A stretch of DNA of 19,374 bases, from assembly GCA_021820645.1 (NCBI GenBank), contig JAKADJ010000014.1:1-19374 (forward strand). The letters are read 5' to 3'. Positions within the stretch are counted from its first letter, which is position 1. Each line of letters opens with the position of its first letter. The position numbers and the translations under genes were made by a program. This DNA comes from Bacillota bacterium (GTDB taxonomy: Bacteria > Bacillota_E > Sulfobacillia > Sulfobacillales > Sulfobacillaceae). The notes under the pieces are model-generated. The model saw nothing but the letters and a program-made list of their open reading frames with translations. It was not told where the DNA came from and ran no database searches. Below, piece by piece: positions 13,117 through 19,374 of this stretch.

Positions 13117-15762
13117 ATGGAGTTAAGTTCACGGTACGATCCGCAATCCGTCGAGCGCAAACGGTATCGGGAATGGGTGGAGGGAGGCTATTTTCGTCCT
13201 CAGGGAAAGCCTGGCGCGCCTTCATTTACGATTGCAATGCCACCACCCAATGTGACAGGGATCCTTCATGTTGGGCATGCTTTGAATACGACATGGCAGG
13301 ACATCTTGGTTCGGTATCATCGGATGCTGGGGCATAACACGGTATGGATTCCGGGCACTGACCACGCTGGGATTCACACCCAAATGAAAGTGGATGAACT
13401 GATCCGTCAAGAGGGATTAGATCGGCGGGTGATGGGTCGGGACGCCTTTATTGAGCGGGTCTGGGAATGGAAAGAGAAGTACGGCGGGGAGATCTTAGGT
13501 CAGGTCGAACGCTTAGGGGCCTCCGTTGATTGGAGTCGGCTTCGGTTTACTTTGGACTCCGGTCTTTCACAAGCGGTGACCGAAGTGTTCGTCCGTCTGT
13601 ACGACGAAGGTTTGCTGTACCGGGGACACTATATTACCAATTGGTGTGTCTCTTGCCGGACAGCACTTTCTGATATTGAGGTGGAGCATGAGGACGAATC
13701 TGGCCAGCTGACGCATCTGGTGTACCCCATGGCGGACGGCAACGGGTCGATTACGGTAGCCACCACCCGTCCCGAAACCATGCTGGGTGATACCGCGGTG
13801 GCGGTGCATCCTGACGACGTGCGGTGGAAAGACTATATCGGCCGCATGGTGCGCTTGCCGCTCATGGACCGCCTGATTCCGGTGGTTGCCGACGAGTACG
13901 TAGATCCCACCTATGGAACTGGCGCGGTGAAAGTCACGCCTGCCCATGATCCCAATGACTTTGCGATTGGCGAACGCCATCACCTGGAGAAGTTGAAGGT
14001 AATCGGGGATGACGGAACCATGACCGAAATCGCTGGGGTGTATCAGGGGCTTGACCGGATGAAGGCGCGGGATCGGGTCGTGTCGGACTTACACCAACTA
14101 GGATTGGTGTTGAAGGTCGAGGACATCACCCATTCGGTGGGCCATTGTGAGAAGTGCGGGTCTGTCATTGAACCGTTACTATCCCTTCAATGGTTTGTCC
14201 GGGTCGCTCCGTTAGCGGAACCAGCCATTAAGGCGGTGACTCAAGGGGCAGTCGAATTTGTGCCGGAGCGCTTTGAAAAAATTTACATGAACTGGATGAC
14301 CAATATCCGCGACTGGTGCGTCTCCCGTCAAATCTGGTGGGGGCACAGGATTCCCGCCTATTATTGCGACCCGTGCGGTGTGGTGGTGGTGTCGCGGACT
14401 GCGCCTGACGCCTGTGCAGAGTGCGGAGGGAGCCTCCGACAGGATGAAGATGTCCTGGACACCTGGTTTTCGTCTGCGCTGTGGCCCTTTTCGACGCTAG
14501 GGTGGCCCGAATCGACGGACGATCTCGCCATGTTCTATCCCACCTCGGTGCTTTCCACAGGCTATGACATCATTTTTTTCTGGGTGGCGCGAATGATCAT
14601 GCAAGGGATTCATTTCACGGGAGAGGCTCCTTTTAAAACCGTGTTGATGCATGGACTGGTGCGTGATGAACTCGGTCGCAAGATGAGTAAGTCCTTGGGT
14701 AACGGAGTGAACCCGATGGACGTGGTCGATCAATATGGGGCCGATGCCTTAAGAATTGCCCTGATTTTGTCTTCCGCCCCCGGCAATGATCAGCGCTACA
14801 GTGCGGAACGGGTCGCGGCGGGCAGTCACTTTGCCAATAAGATCTATAACGCTACCCGGTTTGTGTTAATGAACCTGGAGGAGCACGAGATTCACTGGAA
14901 TGGGGATCCCTTGACACGCCAACATCCGGCGGATCGCTGGATTGTCCATCGGCTAAATCTGACGATCGCCGCCATGACGGACTATCTGAATCGGTTCGAA
15001 TTTGGGCAGGCCGCACGGGCTATTTACGACTTTCTTTGGGACGACTACTGCGACTGGTACATCGAGTTGGCTAAAGTACGGCTCCGTTCGGGTGATGATT
15101 CGGATCGGAACCTCGTCCTAGACACCTTGGTCAAGGTGGGCAGCGATGCGTTGAAGTTATTGCATCCCTTTATGCCGTTTGTGACCGAAGAGTTATGGCA
15201 AGCACTCCCCCATGTTGGCGCTAGTATCGTGATAGCGGACTGGCCCCATCCCTGGACCAATCAAAGTGTATCTGCCACGGCGATCAGGCATTTTGAGATG
15301 TTTCAAGGACTGGTGCGCACGGTGAGAAATCTGCGGGCTGAGTTGAATATCCCGCCTGTCCAACGGATTGACCTTGAAGTGTGGGTGCAAAATGAGGAGA
15401 TACTAGCCAGTTGGGGACATCTCGAGCCTGAGCTCAAAGAATTAGCCAAGGCTTCGTCAATCCGGATGAGGCTTCGTGAAGGAGGCCTAGAAAAACCGCT
15501 TCGTGCCTTGTCCGGTGTGACGGATGGCGCGGTGGTTTATATTCCTTTGGAGGGATTAGTGGATCTGACGCGAGAACGCGTACGGATTGAAAAGTCATTA
15601 AGTGCCGCGGAATCCGAGCTTGAGCGGACCCAACGGCAATTGGCCGATGAAAAATTTATGGCGCGGGCTCCGCAAGCGATCGTCGACAAAACGCGGGCAA
15701 CGGCTGAAGAGCTCGGGGCTCGGATCGCCCGTTTGCGAGAGCGGTTGGAGGATTTGGCGTGA
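13117..15762 (+). CDS. valS: Valyl-tRNA synthetase
   Basis: Class I aminoacyl-tRNA synthetase of 881 residues (a normal length) that charges tRNA-Val. The HIGH-type motif is HVGH at 51-54 in PPPNVTGILHVGHAL, and KMSKS is at 522-526. The editing domain has TTRPETMLGDTAVAVHP and VKVTPAHDPNDF. Cys-X2-Cys pairs in GHCEKCG, YYCDPCG and CAECGG are expected zinc ligands. An anticodon-binding domain follows, and the C-terminal arm from about 800 is a charged coiled coil. The ATG at 13117 has AGGAGG at 13098-13103 and GGAAGG closer in. It overlaps folC by 4 bases. Expression is governed by the T-box upstream. Confidence 0.97.
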   Translation: MELSSRYDPQSVERKRYREWVEGGYFRPQGKPGAPSFTIAMPPPNVTGILHVGHALNTTWQDILVRYHRMLGHNTVWIPGTDHAGIHTQMKVDELIRQEGLDRRVMGRDAFIERVWEWKEKYGGEILGQVERLGASVDWSRLRFTLDSGLSQAVTEVFVRLYDEGLLYRGHYITNWCVSCRTALSDIEVEHEDESGQLTHLVYPMADGNGSITVATTRPETMLGDTAVAVHPDDVRWKDYIGRMVRLPLMDRLIPVVADEYVDPTYGTGAVKVTPAHDPNDFAIGERHHLEKLKVIGDDGTMTEIAGVYQGLDRMKARDRVVSDLHQLGLVLKVEDITHSVGHCEKCGSVIEPLLSLQWFVRVAPLAEPAIKAVTQGAVEFVPERFEKIYMNWMTNIRDWCVSRQIWWGHRIPAYYCDPCGVVVVSRTAPDACAECGGSLRQDEDVLDTWFSSALWPFSTLGWPESTDDLAMFYPTSVLSTGYDIIFFWVARMIMQGIHFTGEAPFKTVLMHGLVRDELGRKMSKSLGNGVNPMDVVDQYGADALRIALILSSAPGNDQRYSAERVAAGSHFANKIYNATRFVLMNLEEHEIHWNGDPLTRQHPADRWIVHRLNLTIAAMTDYLNRFEFGQAARAIYDFLWDDYCDWYIELAKVRLRSGDDSDRNLVLDTLVKVGSDALKLLHPFMPFVTEELWQALPHVGASIVIADWPHPWTNQSVSATAIRHFEMFQGLVRTVRNLRAELNIPPVQRIDLEVWVQNEEILASWGHLEPELKELAKASSIRMRLREGGLEKPLRALSGVTDGAVVYIPLEGLVDLTRERVRIEKSLSAAESELERTQRQLADEKFMARAPQAIVDKTRATAEELGARIARLRERLEDLA

Positions 15763-17042
15763 AAGAGAATTGGTGGGAAGGACTAGAACGTGTCGGCATG
15801 CGTCCTGGGGTCGAGCGCATTGCGGCCTTATTGGCGCAACTGGGGGACCCGCAAACCCAGTATCCGATCATTCACGTGGCGGGGACCAATGGTAAGGGTT
15901 CTACGGCATCACTAGTAACCTCTGCCTTGATATCTCAAGGATACCGCGTGGGGTTAACCGTTTCGCCCGATCTGGGGCAGATCAATGAGCGTGTGACGAT
16001 AAACCAGGTTCCGATTCATGCGGATCTGTGGGACAGCTTGGGACACGAGATTGAAGCTGCGGGCGAGATTTTAGATGATATTCCAACGTTTTTCGAGGCG
16101 GTTACGGCGTTGGCGTTCTTGGCGTTTGCACGACAGGAAGTGGATGTGGCTGTGGTCGAAGTGGGGCTCGGTGGGCGACTGGATGCCACCAATGTGATTC
16201 CACCTCCTATCGTGTCGATTATTACCCCCATAGCTTTCGATCACCAAGAGCGTCTGGGATCGACGATCACCGCGATCGCTGCCGAAAAGGCCGGGATCCT
16301 CAAACCGGGAACGCGCCTGGTGCTTGCTAAACAGCCGTTTTTAGAAGCCGGTGAAGTGGTGCGGGAGCGTGCCGAAAGCCTTGGCATCTCGATGGTTGAA
16401 CCCAGGGTGTTTGGGGCCGTTGACGGTCGTGGAGTATTCTGGAGCGATCCCGAGATGGGGGACGTGACGGTTCCTTTGCTCGGCGCCTACCAAGTGGAGA
16501 ATGTTGCGACCGCGCGCGCAGCGATTGGCGTTTTACAAGAGTTGGGATGGATTTCGGATATCGCGCGGGTGAAAGATGCCTGGGCTGAGGCCCATTGGCC
16601 GGGTCGGTTTCAAGTTGTCGAGCGAGATCCTTTGTGGGTGATTGACGGGGCACATAACCCGCATGGCGTATTGGGTCTCATCAATACCTTGCAGCGTCGG
16701 CCTTGGAATCAGTACCGATGGCACCTCATCTTTGGTGTACTCTCCGATAAGCCTGGGGCGCGGATGCTGGAAGCCCTCTTGCCTTATGTCGAGTCGGTGA
16801 CATTGACTCAAGTGCCCTCTGAGCGCGGAGCCGATCCCGAGCCGCTCTGGGAACAATTCCAGGCCAGGAAACCGATCACTGTAATTCGTGATCCATGGGA
16901 TGCGGTGCGCCGACTTCAGAGCACAGTGAGCCCGGGGGGAACGCAGGCGGTCTTGGTGTGCGGCTCGCTTTCGTTGCTGAGTTACCTCAATCAACGGCGC
17001 GCATTTATTCCTCTGACAGACTCTGTGGTCGAAAAAGCCTAG
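15759..17042 (+). CDS. folC: Folylpolyglutamate synthase / dihydrofolate synthase
   Basis: The 427-residue Mur-ligase family enzyme adds glutamate to dihydropteroate and tetrahydrofolate, giving polyglutamylated folates in the cytoplasm. The P-loop GTNGKGS lies at 42-48. VVEVGLGGRLDATNVI (Mg and substrate region), FDHQERLGSTITAIAAEKAGI and DGAHNPHG in the C-terminal ligase domain are all intact. The start is a GTG at 15759 that overlaps the valS stop in GTGA, so the pair is translationally coupled and FolC falls under the valine T-box. The valS-folC pair is conserved in Firmicutes. Confidence 0.96.
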   Translation: MKENWWEGLERVGMRPGVERIAALLAQLGDPQTQYPIIHVAGTNGKGSTASLVTSALISQGYRVGLTVSPDLGQINERVTINQVPIHADLWDSLGHEIEAAGEILDDIPTFFEAVTALAFLAFARQEVDVAVVEVGLGGRLDATNVIPPPIVSIITPIAFDHQERLGSTITAIAAEKAGILKPGTRLVLAKQPFLEAGEVVRERAESLGISMVEPRVFGAVDGRGVFWSDPEMGDVTVPLLGAYQVENVATARAAIGVLQELGWISDIARVKDAWAEAHWPGRFQVVERDPLWVIDGAHNPHGVLGLINTLQRRPWNQYRWHLIFGVLSDKPGARMLEALLPYVESVTLTQVPSERGADPEPLWEQFQARKPITVIRDPWDAVRRLQSTVSPGGTQAVLVCGSLSLLSYLNQRRAFIPLTDSVVEKA

Positions 17043-17084
17043 AATTTCCGGGGAATTTGTCCATTTGTGGAAGCTTTTCAACAA

Positions 17085-17113
17085 TTGCCTCGAGATATGT
17101 CGGATGGTATGCT
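17085..17113 (+). promoter_or_regulatory. Promoter candidate for DUF4321-maf-radC-mreB
   Basis: TTGCCT at 17085-17090 and TATGCT at 17108-17113 are spaced by exactly 17 bases in the 138-base gap after folC. Both match four or five of six consensus positions. Transcription would start near 17120, about 60 bases before the DUF4321 start. Confidence 0.52.
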
Positions 17114-17180
17114 GAACAAGACCCCGCGTACACTGCGACGAAGAGCGATTTCGCCTTCTTACGTCAACTGGGAGGTTTCC

Positions 17181-17444
17181 ATGCGTAATCGCCACCAAGG
17201 GTTCGGTATTGCTCTATTGTATGTATTGATTGGAGCCATTGTGGGCTCTGTATTAGGTCAGTTGTTATCACCGCTATGGCATCCCCTAGGCCGGGTGTTT
17301 TTTACGCTAGGGAGTGCAACCAGTGCCCCGACGACCTTGAATTTCGGAGTGGTCGGGATCCAATTAGGACTGTGGTTAACCCTTAACCTCGGGGGGATCA
17401 TTGGTCTGATTGGCGGATTTTACTGGTATCTAAGGCGAAAGTAG
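17181..17444 (+). CDS. DUF4321 family small membrane protein
   Basis: An 87-residue protein with two hydrophobic segments (about residues 9-29 and 57-82) and the closing pattern LNLGGIIGLIGGFYWYLRRK. That ending and the site just before maf are typical of DUF4321 proteins in Firmicutes. No function is established for the family. I chose the ATG at 17181 because GGGAGGT lies about 6 bases upstream; an in-frame ATG at 17067 is upstream of the promoter candidate and lacks a ribosome site. It is separated from maf by 6 bases, so the two are co-transcribed. Its neighbours suggest a link to cell-envelope or division functions, but this is only inference. Confidence 0.75.
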   Translation: MRNRHQGFGIALLYVLIGAIVGSVLGQLLSPLWHPLGRVFFTLGSATSAPTTLNFGVVGIQLGLWLTLNLGGIIGLIGGFYWYLRRK

Positions 17445-17450
17445 GCTGAA

Positions 17451-18014
17451 ATGGGATCACTCGTACTCGCATCACAATCACCACGTCGGATTCAATTGTT
17501 GGAGACGATGGGTCTTCAATTCTTGGTCGATCCCGCAGAGATGGATGAAACGGCGCGGCCCCACGAGCGACCCGACGCACTCGTGCGTCGATTGGCGGTC
17601 ACTAAAGCCCTGATTGTCGGCCAGCGTCACGCGAATGCGTCAATCTTGGGTTCCGACACCATCGTGGCCAAAGGCCCCGGATTATTTGGTAAACCGCATA
17701 CCCCTGAGTCCGCCGAAGACATGTTGCGTAAACTATCGGGAACACGTCACCAAGTCTATACCGGGGTGGCCCTGTGGAATCCTGAAGCGGGGAAAGGTTA
17801 TGTGGAAGTGGCGGTGGCACACGTAACTTTTCGGGCGTTGTCAGCGTTGGAGATTTTGGAGTATGTGGCGAGTGGCGAACCATTGGATAAAGCCGGAGCC
17901 TATGCGATTCAGGGACAAGCTGGTAGTTGGGTGACGGCGTTCGAAGGCAATCTGGAAACGGTGATGGGATTACCCACCGATGTGGTTCAAAAACTGTTGC
18001 GCCATGGTGTTTAG
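17451..18014 (+). CDS. maf: Maf-type nucleotide pyrophosphatase (septum formation inhibitor family)
   Basis: A 187-residue Maf/HAM1-superfamily hydrolase; characterised members cleave dTTP, UTP or modified nucleotides to the monophosphate, and Maf overproduction blocks septation in Bacillus. The motif SQSPRR at 8-13 and GSDTIV at 68-72 with catalytic Asp69 are intact. GKPHTPESAEDML (from 80), VYTGV and AYAIQG complete the site. The order DUF4321-maf-radC-mreB is conserved. The maf stop is 26 bases before radC. Confidence 0.95.
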   Translation: MGSLVLASQSPRRIQLLETMGLQFLVDPAEMDETARPHERPDALVRRLAVTKALIVGQRHANASILGSDTIVAKGPGLFGKPHTPESAEDMLRKLSGTRHQVYTGVALWNPEAGKGYVEVAVAHVTFRALSALEILEYVASGEPLDKAGAYAIQGQAGSWVTAFEGNLETVMGLPTDVVQKLLRHGV

Positions 18015-18040
18015 AATCGGGAGAGTTCGGTGATACGGCT

Positions 18041-18715
18041 TTGACGTATAAGGTGAAGGATTTACCGTCGGAGGAACGACCGCGAGAACGCCTGATGAAG
18101 CATGGCGCAAAAAGTCTGACGGACCGCGAGATCGTGGCGGTACTGTTGGGAACGGGTTCAATGGGGCAATCCGTCTTAGAACTGGCCGGAGATCTGTTGG
18201 AAGATGGCTGGACCGGACTCTATCGCAAATCGGTTGACGAGTTGTTGCAAGTACGTGGACTAGGCATGGCCAAAGTTTCGTTGTTAGTGGCGGCCATGGA
18301 AATCGGGCATCGTCTGTCAAAACAACAGGTCGGAGGCATCATTGAAGGCCCGGAAGATGCCGCACTGCTGTTGGGAGACATGATAAGCTTGGCCCAGGAA
18401 GAATTTCGTGTGATTTTGCTCAATACCAAGGGCCGCGTGTTGGCTATCGATACCGTGTTCCGGGGCGGACTGGATAGTGTGGAAGTATTTCCACGGGAAG
18501 TTTTTCAACGTGCCGTGTCTCGCCGGGCCGCATCAGTCATTGTGGCCCATAATCATCCAAGTGGAGACCCCACGCCGAGTCCCGAAGACCGTAAGTTAAC
18601 CCGGCGTTTGGAAGAAGCCGGCGCTATAATGGGCATCGGGGTGCTCGACCATATTATAATAGGACGTTCGGGACACATCAGTTTACATCAAGGTCAGACG
18701 ACCAAATTGACTTAA
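18041..18715 (+). CDS. radC: RadC family JAMM/MPN-domain protein
   Basis: A 224-residue protein (the Bacillus homologue has about 231) with an N-terminal KDLPSEERPRERL segment, a helix-hairpin-helix around LLQVRGLGMAKVSLL (about 68-82) and a C-terminal JAMM metal site. His170, His172 and Asp183 in VAHNHPSGDPTPSPED fit HxH-x10-D. The name RadC survives from an old repair assignment, and the true function is unsettled. I place the start at TTG 18041, where family homology begins. GGGAGAG at 18019-18025 is rather far upstream, so the start is uncertain. An in-frame extension into maf lacks family similarity. Confidence 0.9.
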   Translation: MTYKVKDLPSEERPRERLMKHGAKSLTDREIVAVLLGTGSMGQSVLELAGDLLEDGWTGLYRKSVDELLQVRGLGMAKVSLLVAAMEIGHRLSKQQVGGIIEGPEDAALLLGDMISLAQEEFRVILLNTKGRVLAIDTVFRGGLDSVEVFPREVFQRAVSRRAASVIVAHNHPSGDPTPSPEDRKLTRRLEEAGAIMGIGVLDHIIIGRSGHISLHQGQTTKLT

Positions 18716-18732
18716 GGGGGACTTCTTAACCC

Positions 18733-19374
18733 ATGAAAAGCATGTTTGCGGCCTTCTCAAAAGACATGGGCATCGATCTCGGGACGGCCAACACCGTGGT
18801 CTTTGTCAAAGGTAAGGGAATCGTGTTACAAGAACCATCCGTCGTTGCTATTGATCAGATGACCGGAGAGATTATTGCGGTAGGTCAGGAAGCCAAGCAA
18901 ATGGTAGGCCGCACACCGGGTAATATCCGCGCGGTGCGTCCGCTCAAGGATGGCGTGATTGCTGACTTCGATACGACTCAAGCTATGTTAAAGTATTTCA
19001 TTAAAAAGGCGAGTAATAACAATAAACTGTTTCACCCACTCGTGGTGATCGGGGTTCCCTCCGGTGTCACCGGGGTGGAAGAGCGCGCGGTCAAGGATGC
19101 CGCCACCCAGGCTGGGGCTCGAGAATGCCTCGTGGTTGAAGAACCGATGGCTGCAGCGATTGGGGCTGGACTTCCCGTCAACGAACCAACAGGAAACATG
19201 ATTGTGGACGTTGGGGGTGGTACCTGTGAGGTGGCTATTATCTCGTTGGATGGAATTGTCACCTCGAAGTCGATTCGGGTGGCCGGCGATGAAATGGACG
19301 AGGCGATCGTGAACCACATCAAGCGCACCTACAACATGATGATTGGTGAGCGCACGTCCGAAGAGGTTAAAATT
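18733..19374 (+). CDS. mreB: Rod shape-determining protein MreB (3' end beyond window)
   Basis: The bacterial actin homologue that organises the wall-elongation machinery at the membrane. The 214 codons present cover about two thirds of the usual 340. [12 protein letters not shown] near residue 13 is the first phosphate-binding loop, and [14 protein letters not shown] at 158-171 is the second. [35 protein letters not shown] and [11 protein letters not shown] are strongly conserved. The second loop has Cys165 where many MreBs have Thr. I chose ATG 18733 because AAGGGGG at 18714-18720 is about 12 bases away; an alternative ATG at 18742 would be too far. It follows radC by 17 bases in the conserved order that usually leads to mreC-mreD. 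Confidence 0.97.
   Translation, partial: MKSMFAAFSKDMGIDLGTANTVVFVKGKGIVLQEPSVVAIDQMTGEIIAVGQEAKQMVGRTPGNIRAVRPLKDGVIADFDTTQAMLKYFIKKASNNNKLFHPLVVIGVPSGVTGVEERAVKDAATQAGARECLVVEEPMAAAIGAGLPVNEPTGNMIVDVGGGTCEVAIISLDGIVTSKSIRVAGDEMDEAIVNHIKRTYNMMIGERTSEEVKI

Noticed and set aside
18600..18660. TATAAT sequences inside radC as mreB promoters
   Set aside because: Neither copy has a -35 at 16-18 bases, and both fall in codons of conserved RadC residues.
1..19374. CRISPR arrays, insertion sequences, attachment sites, tRNA or rRNA genes
   Set aside because: I saw no regularly spaced repeats, no transposase or integrase, and no cloverleaf or rRNA-like sequence on either strand.

Overview
The window is a stretch of Firmicutes chromosome. 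The gene order clpX-lonB-lon-engB on the left and valS-folC-(DUF4321)-maf-radC-mreB on the right matches the conserved Bacillus/Clostridia backbone. A tRNA-Val T-box leader, a forespore-type lonB, strong AGGAGG ribosome sites and many TTG/GTG starts agree with this. The base composition, which I judge by eye to be moderately GC-rich (mid-50s), and the protein style suggest a deep-branching, possibly thermo-acidophilic lineage such as Sulfobacillus. That assignment is inference.

Left block (1-5025, + strand): the last codons of clpX, a terminator hairpin, a long inverted repeat in the lonB leader, lonB (membrane-anchored ATP-dependent protease), a second hairpin, an extended -10 promoter, lon, and engB overlapping the lon end. 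This is a protein quality-control cluster plus a ribosome-assembly GTPase.

Middle block (5022-12800): an accessory region sits where Bacillus carries hemAXCDBL. On the minus strand an oligopeptide/dipeptide-type ABC importer (binding lipoprotein, then two permeases, with no ATPases) is followed by a histidine phosphatase. Next are two head-to-head GNAT acetyltransferases: an Eis-like two-domain enzyme on - and a RimJ/RimL-type enzyme on +, the latter preceded by an overlapping 41-codon ORF. Then comes an orphan NMT1/SsuA-like lipoprotein (-), and a solo groES (+) with a near-consensus SigA promoter and no groEL beside it.

Right block (12787-19374, + strand): a SigA-type promoter and a complete T-box riboswitch (specifier GUC, T-box sequence, terminator/antiterminator) control valS. 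FolC overlaps valS by 4 nt. A new promoter then leads into a DUF4321 membrane protein, maf, radC and mreB, which runs off the window end.

I see no CRISPR array, IS element, tRNA/rRNA or clearly novel multi-gene system. The most interesting leads are the small ORF overlapping the acetyltransferase start, the solo groES, a probable leaderless phosphatase transcript, paired 4-nt stop-codon overlaps at both convergent junctions, and a direct-repeat operator candidate between the lipoprotein and groES.
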